DNA of 57,370 bases from an uncultured Corynebacterium sp. (GCF_946221935.1 NZ_CAMIGN010000016.1:1-57370), one strand, 5' to 3'. Positions 1 through 8,624 are shown, numbered from the stretch's first letter. Made by a program: numbers and translations. Notes: generated by a model from the sequence alone, not told the origin.

Positions 1-1996
1 TATCAGCCTTATTCGGATCAGTACCGAGCTCCTTCTCCTTATCGTCGGTCAGACCATCACCGTCAGTGTCCTTTACAGGCTCAACCGGAACGTCAACGAC
101 GACCTTGTTTTCACCGTTCGCATCCTTCGGCAGATCCGGATCCTCAATGGTTACAGAAATCGGACCCTCTGCATCGGTGCCCGGGGTGACGATGACATTG
201 CCGTTCTCATCAATCTCAACCGGAACGTCCTTGCCGTTCTTATCCTTCGCAGAAATCTTGGTGTCGTCGTCCTTGTTCTTGACGTCAATACCAGTGTCCT
301 GCTTCGCATCAGTCGGGTTGACCGGCTTGACACCAGACTGATCCACAACGGTCTTGGTGCTCACCATGAAGGAGTCAGAAGCAACATCCTGGGCACCAGA
401 CACAAGTACCGCAGAGTAGATGTCGCCAGTCTTAGCATCATCCGGGACAGTGAAGGAGCCACAGTCCTTCAGGTCATTGAGAAGCTCAATGTCACAAGTC
501 TTGCCGGTCGGCTTACCGTTCTTGCGCCACTCGATCTTGTTCGGCAGCACCGGAAGATCACCTGAGAGTTTCACGTGAGCGACGTCACCATGCTTGGCAG
601 GGGTGTCGGTGGTATTGAAGTTAGTGATGTCCAGATCTACGCGGCGGTCCGGAACTGCAGCGAAGTGGATGTTGTAGAAACGAGCACCACGAACCGGAAG
701 TGCCTTCTGCTCTGTAGGGCTGCCTGATGGCGCCCACGTCGTCGAGTAGTTATTCACTGAGTGGAAAACAGGCTGCTGCCACTGGCCATAGCCAACGATT
801 TTCTCACCATCTTTATTTTCAACCCACATGAACGTGTCGTGGGGGTGGTACTCTTCCTTCGGCACGTGGATGGTGTAATCACCGTTCTCATCAGTCTCGG
901 TGTAACGGACTGACTGGACGTACTCTGGGTGCTGCTCGAGCATCTGCTTGGTAGCCAGCGCACGCTTTTCAGCCGGCAGCTCCTTGATCGCAGCGTTAGC
1001 CTGACGGCCTTCCTCCGTGAGCGTCGCGGCGTACACCTTGTAGCCAACGCCAGACGGCTCACCAGTGCCGGTAGACCCCGTGAGAAGCTGACGCTCATCG
1101 CCGGTCTCTAGCCATACACGGCCGGAGTAGTCGTACCAATCATTGATACCACTAACCTCCCGGTCATCCTTGATCACCTTCAGGCCATTCGGAAGCGGCA
1201 AGCCCGGCTCCGGCTTCTTGTTGCCCATCCAGTAGTTGTTCGGGTTAGTCGGCAATTCGGCAAGCCAGACACCAGTGCCCTGCATGTTACCGTTCGTACC
1301 AACAGCACCCGGGAACTCACCCAGCCCGTCGCCGGACCCCTTGCCGTACGCATACGGTGTATAACCCGGAGCTACACGAACGATTTCACGTTCATTTCCA
1401 GTCTCTTCATTATCCGGCGACTCCGACCAAACACGGAACTTCTGAGCCGTCAAAGCCTTGTACTGACGCTTCTTACCGTTTGCATCAGTCCACGTCGGCA
1501 CCTTAAAAGCGTACATACCCGGGCCGTTCGCACCGAGGACTCCGTCAATAGTGTGGGTTTCTGCGGAGTAAATCGGGGACTCCGCGCCATCTACATCCTT
1601 CCACTGGAAGTAGACCTTCGTGCCATCCGGCGCGCCCTCGAAACCGTCGTACTTCGTCGATAGAATCGCGGAGTTCTTCGGCGTCATCAGGTTGACGCGG
1701 CCAGAAACAACGTCCTTGGCGACAGTCTGCGCAGCAGATAGCTGCGTACCGGAGGAAATGGTGCCGTCCGCGATGGCGTCGACGTTGATCGCGCCATCCG
1801 CATCCGGCTGCGGCGCCACTGCGGCGTCCTGAGCCACAGCCGCCGGGGCGGTCTGGGTAGCAACTACCACAGTGCCCGTCGTAGCCAGAGCCAGCACAGC
1901 ACCCGCAGCCGCGATGGACTTCATGCTGTTGTTCTTGAAACCAAGGGCAACTGCCCCGAAACCAGTACGGATGGAACGTCCGCGCAAGTTTGCCAT
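1..1996 (-). CDS. Secreted surface protein, C-terminus cut off by contig edge
   Basis: The reading frame is open from the ATG at 1996 to the first base, about 665 codons, with no stop, so the 3' end is missing. A purine-rich ribosome site (AAAGGAC) lies about 8 nt upstream. The N-terminus is a long signal peptide: a basic stretch, then a hydrophobic run around residues 28-48 (AAAGAVLALATTGTVVVA) and an Ala-rich cleavage region ending near AVAQ. The mature part begins with an Asp/Ala-rich stretch, continues with aromatic-rich, probably beta-rich sequence (WLAELPTNPNNYWMGN and similar), and ends with an acidic thrombospondin type-3-like calcium repeat (DTDGDGLTDDKEKELGTDP) at residues about 643-661. 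This layout is usual for corynebacterial wall-anchored adhesin-like proteins. An LPxTG sorting signal would be expected in the lost C-terminus but cannot be seen. Ligand unknown. Confidence 0.85.
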   Translation of the reverse strand, partial: MANLRGRSIRTGFGAVALGFKNNSMKSIAAAGAVLALATTGTVVVATQTAPAAVAQDAAVAPQPDADGAINVDAIADGTISSGTQLSAAQTVAKDVVSGRVNLMTPKNSAILSTKYDGFEGAPDGTKVYFQWKDVDGAESPIYSAETHTIDGVLGANGPGMYAFKVPTWTDANGKKRQYKALTAQKFRVWSESPDNEETGNEREIVRVAPGYTPYAYGKGSGDGLGEFPGAVGTNGNMQGTGVWLAELPTNPNNYWMGNKKPEPGLPLPNGLKVIKDDREVSGINDWYDYSGRVWLETGDERQLLTGSTGTGEPSGVGYKVYAATLTEEGRQANAAIKELPAEKRALATKQMLEQHPEYVQSVRYTETDENGDYTIHVPKEEYHPHDTFMWVENKDGEKIVGYGQWQQPVFHSVNNYSTTWAPSGSPTEQKALPVRGARFYNIHFAAVPDRRVDLDITNFNTTDTPAKHGDVAHVKLSGDLPVLPNKIEWRKNGKPTGKTCDIELLNDLKDCGSFTVPDDAKTGDIYSAVLVSGAQDVASDSFMVSTKTVVDQSGVKPVNPTDAKQDTGIDVKNKDDDTKISAKDKNGKDVPVEIDENGNVIVTPGTDAEGPISVTIEDPDLPKDANGENKVVVDVPVEPVKDTDGDGLTDDKEKELGTDPNKAD

Positions 1997-2485
1997 GAGT
2001 TAAGTCCTTTCCGAAGACTTCTCTAAAGTTTTCTTGGCGGCCCACCCACACCGGGAAGGCCACACGCCATGACCCGCACCCGCCCATCCTGTGGAACCAG
2101 GATCTTTGCACGCGTGCGCAAGCCTCTTTGCAAAACCTTAGCGACTACACCCCTCAAGAGCGACTGCATTTCTCCTGTGCTGAATTCAGGTTCATCCATA
2201 CTGATCGGCATACCCTATCAAATCACGCCGCCGCACTCACTCTCCCCCCCATGGAGATGACGCGCCCTTTCCTCATTCAAGTTTTTGACGCCATATCCAC
2301 TGGGCGTAAATCTCAGCCATTACCTAAGTAAAATTTCCATTCTCGACCGTTTATGTTGATCTAACCCTCTACCCTGCCGACTCGGCGTGGCCATCGAGTT
2401 AACCGAAAGTGAACGTGCGTAGATAGCGTAGAGACGCATCCATACTGCATACTTGCAGCAGTTTGCATGGAAATACACCCAGGGC

Positions 2486-2504
2486 GTGCTTATGGTTTAA
2501 GCAC
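2486..2504. promoter_or_regulatory. Hairpin / small dyad
   Basis: Arms GTGCTTA and TAAGCAC are perfectly complementary around a 5-nt loop. It lies 25 bp from the larger palindrome at 2529 in the same AT-rich leader, so both may belong to one control region. Function not known. Confidence 0.4.
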
Positions 2505-2528
2505 ATCAGAGACTTTAAATGTTGCCGT

Positions 2529-2550
2529 TATATAGGTTTGAACCTATATA
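2529..2550. promoter_or_regulatory. 22-bp perfect palindrome, candidate operator
   Basis: The sequence reads TATATAGGTT-TG-AACCTATATA: 10-bp arms without mismatch around a 2-bp centre. It lies in an AT-rich patch about 530 bp upstream of the surface protein start and 190 bp from the tRNA. The form is that of an operator for a dimeric repressor. It does not match the DtxR, GlxR or LexA consensus sequences as I know them. Confidence 0.5.
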
Positions 2551-2738
2551 AAAATTTTATATAATCTTGACCATATACCCCCTCCATACCCCCAGAGCCT
2601 TAAGTTAATCTTCAGGCTTTGCTCAACCGCCCCCACAGCGCTCAACCCGTACGAAAAGGCGCCTCCAGGAAGGCTACATCGCAGCCAACCCAAGGCACCT
2701 CGTTAACCCAATCCCTACACGTGGGAATGGGTTTTCTG

Positions 2739-2823
2739 CGGAAGTAGAGGGATTTGAACCCCCGGATGGTTGCCCATCGCTGGTTTTCAAGACCAGTGCA
2801 TTCGGCCGCTCTGCCATACTTCC
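2739..2823 (-). tRNA. tRNA-Ser (anticodon TGA)
   Basis: On the minus strand a 7-bp acceptor stem (GGAAGTA with TACTTCC), an anticodon stem CTGGT/ACCAG with loop CTTGAAA, a long variable arm typical of class II tRNAs, and a T arm containing GGTTCAAATCC can be read. The anticodon TGA decodes UCA and related serine codons. The discriminator base is G, and the 3' CCA is not encoded (GCA follows). Confidence 0.93.
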
Positions 2824-2935
2824 AACACGGCTTAAAGCCGCATATGCATCTTACACGCCACCCGCGCCTACCCAATTCGCCTCCCCTCCCGAAAACACCC
2901 CACTGCACCTAAACCCATTCGTTAGGGTGGGGAAC

Positions 2936-3937
2936 ATGAGCATCACCACCAACGCAATCGTCCAGACCGATCCCGCGAACCCCAGCTCGCTGACCTGGCA
3001 AAGCACCAGCATCGCCGACCCCCAACCCGGCGAAGCACTAGTGCGCATCCACTATGCGGGCGTCAATAGAGCAGACACCCTACAAGCCCAAGGCCACTAC
3101 CCACCGCCAGCCGGCACCACAGACATCATCGGCCTCGAAGCCGCTGGCGTCATCGAAGACCCGAACGGTGCCACCCGGCCCGACGGCACCCCCTGGCACG
3201 CCGGAGACGAAGTCGCCACGCTACTATCCGGCGGCGGGTACAGCGAGTTCGCCACCGTACCGGAAGGCCAGCTGCTCCCCATCCCTGCCGGATACAACCT
3301 GGCCCAAGCCGCCAGCGTGGTGGAAGTCGCCTGCACCGTCTGGTCCAACATCATGATGACTGCCCGCCTACACAAGGGAGACACCATCCTCTTCCACGGC
3401 GGCGGCGGAGGCATCGGCATTTTCGGCATCCAATTAGCCAAAGCGCTCGGCGCCACCGTAGCCGTCACCGCCGGCTCCGAAGAGAAACTAGACGTGTGCC
3501 GCCGCTACGGCGCGGATATACCCATTAACTATAAGGAAGAAGACTTTGCCGAGATCCTCGGCGACCACGGCGGAGCAGACGTCATCCTCGACATCATCGG
3601 CGCCAAATACCTCGACCGCAATATCGAAGCCCTCGCCCCGGATGGACACATCGTCATCATCGGCATGCAAGGCGGCGTCAAAGGCGAACTGAATATTGCC
3701 AAACTCCTCAACAAGCGCGGCAACATCAGCGCCACCGGCCTGCGCTACCGCGATACTCAAGGCAAGGCCCGCATCGTCGCCGAAACCCTGGGCAACGTAT
3801 GGCCCCTACTGGAAAGCGGGAAGATCACCCACCACATCGACCGCATCATGCCCATCGCAGAAGCCGCCGCCGCGCACAAGGCACTGCTCGCCGGAGAAGT
3901 CACCGGCAAGATCGTGCTCGAAATGCCGCAGTACTAG
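2936..3937 (+). CDS. NAD(P)H quinone oxidoreductase, zinc-independent MDR family
   Basis: Medium-chain dehydrogenase/reductase of the quinone reductase (QOR/PIG3) group, about 333 residues, the usual family length. The N-terminal GroES-like domain carries the GVNRADTLQAQGHYPPPAG signature near residues 45-65. The C-terminal Rossmann fold has GGGGGIGIFGIQLAKALGA near residues 142-160 for NADPH. No structural zinc Cys cluster is visible. The ATG at 2936 is preferred to the in-frame GTG at 2927 because a G-rich site (AGGGTGGGG) precedes it closely. It is the counterpart of M. tuberculosis Rv3777, which likewise neighbours the class-V aminotransferase and galactan export genes. It converges on the EamA gene, and their stop codons share a 10-bp tandem repeat. 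Confidence 0.9.
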   Translation: MSITTNAIVQTDPANPSSLTWQSTSIADPQPGEALVRIHYAGVNRADTLQAQGHYPPPAGTTDIIGLEAAGVIEDPNGATRPDGTPWHAGDEVATLLSGGGYSEFATVPEGQLLPIPAGYNLAQAASVVEVACTVWSNIMMTARLHKGDTILFHGGGGGIGIFGIQLAKALGATVAVTAGSEEKLDVCRRYGADIPINYKEEDFAEILGDHGGADVILDIIGAKYLDRNIEALAPDGHIVIIGMQGGVKGELNIAKLLNKRGNISATGLRYRDTQGKARIVAETLGNVWPLLESGKITHHIDRIMPIAEAAAAHKALLAGEVTGKIVLEMPQY

Positions 3938-3958
3938 CCAGTACTAGCCAGTACTAGC
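3929..3958. repeat. 10-bp tandem repeat x3 covering two convergent stop codons
   Basis: The unit CAGTACTAGC is repeated three times without change. The TAG in unit 1 ends the quinone reductase gene. Because CTAG is self-complementary, the same motif in unit 3 (3954-3956) gives the TAG of the opposing transporter gene. The period of 10 puts stops in all three frames. Confidence 0.9.
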
Positions 3959-4829
3959 CGCGGGACTTACGCTGCCGGGCAGTCCTCCTGGGCCACCCGC
4001 CCGTCTGCACCAACACCAGCGCCGCCAACACCAGCAGCAGGCCCGCCCACTGCACCACGCTCAGCCGTTCGCCCACAAAAACTACGCCAAGGAACGTCGC
4101 CGTCACCGGGCTCAGCACGCCCAGAATCGCCACCTGCACCACGTCCAGCTTCGCCAAACCGTGGAACCAAATGCCATACGCAATCAAGGCACCGAAGATC
4201 GTCAGATACGCATAACCCGCCACGTTTTGGCCGGTCAGATGGCTCGGCAGCCCCTCCACCACCAGCAACAACGGAACCAGGAACAATCCGCCGAAAGTCA
4301 GCTGCCACCCCGTCACCGCCAGCTGCGGCACCTCATCCGGCTTGCCCCACTTCTTCGCCAGAATCGCCCCGAGCCCCATGCACACACTGGCGCCTAAGCC
4401 CGCGAGGATACCGGCGGCATTGAGGGCTGCGGCGGGCGTCAGTACCAAACAAGCCACACCCACCACCGCGACAAGCGCGCCGATCACCTGATACGGCTGA
4501 ATCCGCGTGCCCAGCAGTGGCGGGCTTAAGGCAATGACCCACAGCGGCGCGGTATTCGTGACGATCGCCGCCACCCCGCCCGGCAGCAAATACGCCGCGG
4601 CGAACAGCAGTGCAAAGAAGCCACCGATATTCACCACGCCCAGCACCGCGGATTTCCACCACCACTGCCCTTTCGGCAGCTTGCGGAACCACAGCAAAAG
4701 CAGCAACCCCGCCGGCAACGCACGCAGCACACCGGCTAGAAGCGGCCGCCCAGGTGGCAACAGATTCGTGGTGACGATATACGTCGTCCCCCAGATAATT
4801 GGCGTAAGCGCAGTAATCAGTCGAAGCAC
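3954..4829 (-). CDS. EamA/DMT-family membrane transporter
   Basis: A 291-residue drug/metabolite transporter-type permease with about ten hydrophobic helices in two EamA repeats (the first opens with TALTPIIWGTTYIVTTNLLP, the second near GASVCMGLGAILAKKW). Such proteins export small metabolites or drugs; the substrate cannot be told from sequence. The start is a GTG at 4829, ten bases after the stop of the upstream aminotransferase-like gene, so the two are probably co-transcribed. The ribosome site is weak, which fits translational coupling. The C-terminus is basic (RRTARQRKSRG), as expected for a cytoplasmic end. Confidence 0.85.
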   Translation of the reverse strand: MLRLITALTPIIWGTTYIVTTNLLPPGRPLLAGVLRALPAGLLLLLWFRKLPKGQWWWKSAVLGVVNIGGFFALLFAAAYLLPGGVAAIVTNTAPLWVIALSPPLLGTRIQPYQVIGALVAVVGVACLVLTPAAALNAAGILAGLGASVCMGLGAILAKKWGKPDEVPQLAVTGWQLTFGGLFLVPLLLVVEGLPSHLTGQNVAGYAYLTIFGALIAYGIWFHGLAKLDVVQVAILGVLSPVTATFLGVVFVGERLSVVQWAGLLLVLAALVLVQTGGWPRRTARQRKSRG

Positions 4830-4838
4830 ACGGCTACG

Positions 4839-6254
4839 CTATCGTACCGACGCCACCACCCGCACCAACTGGTCCACATCATGGATGGTGTTGTGCGGGG
4901 CGAACCCGACGGCGACTGCACCGGCCTGATCCAGCGAGGATCCCAGCGAAGTGGATGCAGTACCCGTGGCGTTGGCGGTGTGCAGGGCGGAGCTCCCAGC
5001 GCGGGTGGCGGGGTTCGCATCAGCATTGCGCCCGTGGCGGCCGCGGCGCGCATTGGCTGGCTGCTCCGTGCGCTGAGCCTGCTGGCTCTGCGGGGCGTGC
5101 TCTTCGAACACGCCCATGCGCTCCAACAACTGCGACTGTCCCGGCGCGACCACACCTGCAACCACACCATTGGCCAATAGACGCTGCACCACCACTCCTG
5201 CGGGCACACCATCCACCAGGAAACTCACGCGCGGGATCCGGTCGACGGAGGCGAACTCCTCCAACACGTCGCCATCCCCATCCACGCCAATGACATGCAC
5301 CGTACCGAGGCTCTGCAAGCCCTCGACCAGGTGCGCAGCCAGCGTCTTCAGATGTTCAGCAGCCTGCGGCAGACCCGTCTTCAACCGCGAACGGCGCGTA
5401 CCACGAGCGGAATCATCCAGGCGAGCCAGGTGATCCACGGCCTCCGAAACGCCACCCAGGAGCCCCTCGGACACGCCGCCGACCCCCACACCGTGCCCAG
5501 AGCGGAAGATGGCCTGACGGGTGGCATCGTCCTTAAACACGAGCGCGCCCACACTCGACCCGCCCAAGCTGGCCACATCCAAAGCCAACACATCCGCGCC
5601 CATCTGCTCCACATCCACCACGCGATAAGGAGCGAAAGAATCCACATCCACCACCAACAACGCCCGGGACTTCGCCCGCACACAATCGGCAATGGCACGC
5701 ACATCCGTCACCGCGCCGACATAACGGTTCGCAGCGGAAACCGCGACCACCGACGTCTCGTGCTCCACCAAGTTCGCAAACTGCCAGGCGGGAAGCACAC
5801 CGCTGGAAAGATCCGGCTCCGCCCAACGCACCCGCGCGCCATAAAGATCCGCCGCAGTCTTCCACGGGGCCACATTCGCGGGATCATCAATACGGGACAG
5901 CACAACCTCCTGCCCCAGGCGCAACCGCCGGTACAGTGCGTGCGCGAGATTATCCAACAGTGCTGCGCGGGAAGCCCCCAGCACCACATTTTCCGGGCGC
6001 GCACCCGTCAGATCCGCAATGGCGATCCGCGCGGAATCCCCGAAAGACTCCCCGATACGCCGACCCGGACGCTGCGCCCGAGAATGTGAACCCGTCGCGG
6101 ATTCCAGCGGCTCCAACAAAGAAGCCACCCTAAAGCTGCGCGCTACCGCCGAGGACACCCGCTCCGGCACCTGCGGAAAATCCTGCGCATTGAGGTACGT
6201 CCAGCCATCCGATAACGATGCATACAACCCCCGCACCCGTGGCACATCGAACAC
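4839..6254 (-). CDS. Aminotransferase class V / cysteine desulfurase-like protein lacking the PLP lysine
   Basis: 471 residues, with the fold signature of the cysteine-desulfurase-like family (VC1184 type; M. tuberculosis Rv3778c is the positional counterpart). Recognisable parts are GRRIGESFGDSARIAIADLTGA near residue 65, the Asp-containing strand LLVVDVDSFAPYRVVDVEQMGADVL near 230, and the C-terminal FAPHNTIHDVDQLVRVV. Where the family has a lysine for PLP (a YK-V-GPH-G pattern), this protein reads ASLGGSSVG with no lysine. A hydrophilic insert of about 60 residues (QQAQRTEQPANARRG and onward) lies before the C-terminal motif. The start is a GTG with a strong site (AAGGAG) 6 nt upstream. 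It probably forms a two-gene unit with the EamA transporter. Likely catalytically altered or inactive. Confidence 0.75.
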   Translation of the reverse strand: MFDVPRVRGLYASLSDGWTYLNAQDFPQVPERVSSAVARSFRVASLLEPLESATGSHSRAQRPGRRIGESFGDSARIAIADLTGARPENVVLGASRAALLDNLAHALYRRLRLGQEVVLSRIDDPANVAPWKTAADLYGARVRWAEPDLSSGVLPAWQFANLVEHETSVVAVSAANRYVGAVTDVRAIADCVRAKSRALLVVDVDSFAPYRVVDVEQMGADVLALDVASLGGSSVGALVFKDDATRQAIFRSGHGVGVGGVSEGLLGGVSEAVDHLARLDDSARGTRRSRLKTGLPQAAEHLKTLAAHLVEGLQSLGTVHVIGVDGDGDVLEEFASVDRIPRVSFLVDGVPAGVVVQRLLANGVVAGVVAPGQSQLLERMGVFEEHAPQSQQAQRTEQPANARRGRHGRNADANPATRAGSSALHTANATGTASTSLGSSLDQAGAVAVGFAPHNTIHDVDQLVRVVASVR

Positions 6255-6450
6255 TGGAACTCCTTATCTTCCTAGACTGCTTTGGACTTCGCTTCTGCCC
6301 AACCGATACTAGCCTGCCCGCCGGACAGGCAACACCGTCAGCGACCGTGACCGCCAACACGTTAGCGGGACGCGCCGGGAATAGGAGGTGTTGGCGTCAC
6401 AAAGTAAAATAAGGTGCCTTAAAGCAACAGCAACTTAAAAGCAGGAACTC

Positions 6451-7338
6451 ATGCCACAGAAAATGCCAGAGGCCGCGGATCTACAAAGGATCACCGCCGC
6501 GGCAGACGGCGACATCCCCGCTAGCAACTCCCAAACCTTCGCCGCCGCCTGGGACGACCTCAAGCGCGGCCTGGCGCAGCGCGAACTATGGCTCGCGCTC
6601 GGCTGGCAGGACATCAAGCAACGCTACCGCCGCAGTACCCTCGGTCCGCTATGGATCACCATTGCCACCGGCGTGATGGCCCTAGCCCTCGGCCTGCTGT
6701 ACAGCCTGCTATTCCAGCAGGACCTCGCCAGCTTCCTGCCACACGTGGCCGTCGGCCTGATCCTGTGGGGCTTCATCGCAGGCTGCATTAAGGACGGCTC
6801 CGAGGTGTTTATCGCCAACGAGGGGCTGATTAAACAGCTGCCGTCGGCCCTGTCGGTACATGTGTATCGCCTGGTGTGGAGGCAATTCCTCTTCCTCCTG
6901 CACAACTTGGTGATCTGGCTGGTGCTGCTGGCCGTGTTCCGCCCCTCGCTGGGGTGGGAAGTGCTGCTGGTGGTGCCCGCCATGGCGCTGATGATCGCCA
7001 ACGGCATCTGGGTGACCATGTTCTTCGGCATTATTGCCACGCGCTTCCGCGATGTCGCCCCGTTACTGGATTCGCTGGTTCAGCTGGCCTTTTATATGAC
7101 GCCCATCGTCTGGACAACCAAAACCCTGCGCGAACAAGGCGGGGCAGTGGCCGAGCGAGCTCGCATTGCAGAGATTAACCCGCTGTACCACTACCTGGAG
7201 ATCGTCCGCGGGCCAATGATTGGCGAGCCCGTGCCTGCGTACCACTGGGGAATCGTGCTGGTACTGACAGTGGCCGGACTGTCGCTGGCGCTACTGGTGA
7301 TGCGCCGCTGGCGCTTCCGCGTGAGCTACTGGGTTTAA
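6451..7338 (+). CDS. wzm: Galactan ABC transporter permease Wzm
   Basis: ABC-2 type permease, 295 residues, with an amphipathic N-terminal segment (ELWLALGWQDIKQRYRRSTLGPLWITI, typical of O-antigen/polysaccharide exporters) and six hydrophobic helices. With the following ATPase it forms the Wzm-Wzt exporter, which moves the lipid-linked galactan precursor of arabinogalactan across the membrane; Rv3783 is the mycobacterial counterpart. AGCAGGAA lies 4 nt before the ATG. The upstream gap (6255-6450) holds a TGACGCC heptamer copy (6393-6399, minus orientation). The downstream ATPase starts 20 nt after the stop. Confidence 0.92.
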   Translation: MPQKMPEAADLQRITAAADGDIPASNSQTFAAAWDDLKRGLAQRELWLALGWQDIKQRYRRSTLGPLWITIATGVMALALGLLYSLLFQQDLASFLPHVAVGLILWGFIAGCIKDGSEVFIANEGLIKQLPSALSVHVYRLVWRQFLFLLHNLVIWLVLLAVFRPSLGWEVLLVVPAMALMIANGIWVTMFFGIIATRFRDVAPLLDSLVQLAFYMTPIVWTTKTLREQGGAVAERARIAEINPLYHYLEIVRGPMIGEPVPAYHWGIVLVLTVAGLSLALLVMRRWRFRVSYWV

Positions 7339-7357
7339 GGAGTTGAAGAAGGAAGCC

Positions 7358-8146
7358 ATGGTTTCAATTGATACATACGACGCGTGCGTCGACTTCCCCA
7401 TCTTCGATGCAAAGACCCGCTCCATGAAGCAGACGTTCCTGGGGGCTGCGGGCGGCGCGATCGGCAGGAACTCGTCGAATACGGTGATGGTGGAGGCGCT
7501 TAAGGGCGTCAATTTGCACCTGCAAGATGGTGACCGGATTGGCCTGGTCGGGCACAACGGCGCCGGCAAGTCCACGCTGCTGCGGCTACTGAGTGGGATT
7601 TATGAGCCGACACGTGGGTCGGCTGTGGTGCGCGGGCGCGTGGCTCCGGTGTTTGACCTGGGCGTGGGTATGGATCCGGAGATTTCCGGGTACGAGAACA
7701 TCATGATCCGCGGGCTTTTTCTGGGGCAGACGCGGCGGGCGATGCGGCGGAAGATGGACGAGATTGCTGAGTTCAGCGAGCTGGGCGAGTACCTGGAAAT
7801 GCCGCTGCGTACATACTCGACGGGTATGCGCATCCGGTTGGCTTTGGGCGTGGTGACCAGCATCGATCCGGAGATTCTGCTGCTGGATGAGGGCATTGGT
7901 GCTGTGGATGCGGCGTTTATGGCGAAGGCGCGCGGGCGGCTGGTCGAGATGGTGGAGCGGAGCGGCATCTTGGTTTTCGCTTCTCACAGCAACGAGTTCC
8001 TGGCGCAACTGTGTGACAGTGCGATGTGGATCGACCACGGAGAGGTGCGGCAGGTGGGCCGCGTGGATGATGTGGTGGAGGCATACGAGGGGCCCGAGGC
8101 TGGCGCGCATGTGCGACAGGTGCTGAAGGACTTGGGGAGGATGTAG
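7358..8146 (+). CDS. wzt: Galactan ABC transporter ATPase Wzt
   Basis: 262-residue ATP-binding subunit of the polysaccharide exporter. Walker A GHNGAGKST lies at residues 65-73, the signature YSTGMRIRLALG near 150, Walker B ILLLDEGIGAVD near 173 and the switch histidine in FASHSNEF near 208. There is no C-terminal carbohydrate-binding extension as in some O-antigen Wzt proteins, in line with mycobacterial Rv3781. The ATG at 7358 with AAGGAAG just upstream is preferred to a TTG at 7343. It is co-transcribed with wzm. In M. tuberculosis glfT1 lies next to this gene; here an unrelated nuclease-like gene and fadD lie between. Confidence 0.92.
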   Translation: MVSIDTYDACVDFPIFDAKTRSMKQTFLGAAGGAIGRNSSNTVMVEALKGVNLHLQDGDRIGLVGHNGAGKSTLLRLLSGIYEPTRGSAVVRGRVAPVFDLGVGMDPEISGYENIMIRGLFLGQTRRAMRRKMDEIAEFSELGEYLEMPLRTYSTGMRIRLALGVVTSIDPEILLLDEGIGAVDAAFMAKARGRLVEMVERSGILVFASHSNEFLAQLCDSAMWIDHGEVRQVGRVDDVVEAYEGPEAGAHVRQVLKDLGRM

Positions 8147-8410
8147 TTTCCGCTGGTGGGGGTCGCCGGTGGAGGCTCCGCTGGTTGGGAGCTACTGGTG
8201 GAGGCTCCGCTGGTTGGGGGCTGCTGGTCAAGGTTTCCGCTGGCGGAGCCCCTGCCCCACGCAACCCCAATTTCCCTACTGCCCCGCGCAACCCCAACCT
8301 CCCCTACCGCCCCAGGCAACCCCAACCTCCCTACTGCCCTATACAAACCCAGCCTCCCCTACTGTCCCTGTGCAACCCCAACCTCCCCTACCACCCCACC
8401 TTTCCCACCA
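8147..8410. repeat. Degenerate tandem repeats after the wzt stop
   Basis: Two sets of imperfect repeats. The first (8150-8240) is G-rich and built on CCGCTGGTTGGG and GGTGGAGGCTC. The second (8262-8410) is C-rich: CAACCCCAA followed by CTCCCCTACTGCCC recurs five times at steps of 27-29 bp. No gene fits here, and there are no unique spacers, so this is not CRISPR. It continues directly into element A. Confidence 0.8.
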
Positions 8411-8464
8411 GCTCCACCTGCCTCATTAGTTTCATGAAATAGCCTGGGGCCCACATGGGCGAGG

Positions 8465-8624
8465 CGCTAAATGTCGGAAAAGTTGCAGTTCAAAACGCTA
8501 AATGTCGGAAAAGTTGCAAAACGTGAATCCTCGTCACTGACACCTAGCTCGAAAAACTCGCTGACCTGCAACTTTACAAAAGTGACAATGCCTCCCAATA
8601 ACAAATTGCAACTTTTCCGACACT
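8465..8624 (-). repeat. Phased dyad element A
   Basis: Read on the minus strand: one outer arm (8624-8607) containing GTGTCGGAAAAGTTGCA, a GCAGGTCAGCG core starting at 8569, then two inverted arms TGCAACTTTTCCGACATT ending at 8501 and 8470. The two 23-bp arm copies on the plus strand (8465-8487 and 8496-8518) are identical and 31 bp apart. Distances are arm to core 54, core to first inverted arm 62, and on to the second 31. A further internal dyad (GTCACT/AGTGAC) spans the core. It lies in the gap between wzt and the nuclease-like gene. The rest of the gap up to 9021 shows no gene I can support. Confidence 0.8.

Larger units (their letters stand above)
1997..2738. other. Long non-coding leader region of the surface protein gene
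   Basis: No convincing gene is visible in these 740 bases. The sequence is clearly more A+T-rich than its surroundings between about 2450 and 2590. It contains a hairpin (2486-2504), a perfect 22-bp palindrome (2529-2550) and one copy of the TGACGCC heptamer at 2286-2292. An AT-rich patch (TATATAAT) directly after the palindrome could hold a promoter. A leader of this size in front of a surface protein gene suggests regulated expression; this is inference. Confidence 0.5.

Noticed and set aside
5295..6089. Open frame opposite the aminotransferase-like gene
   Set aside because: His/Arg-rich shadow without ribosome site or recognisable domain.
8262..8410. Regular 27-29 bp repeats resembling a CRISPR array
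   Set aside because: The copies are continuous and degenerate with no unique spacers, and no cas gene is present.
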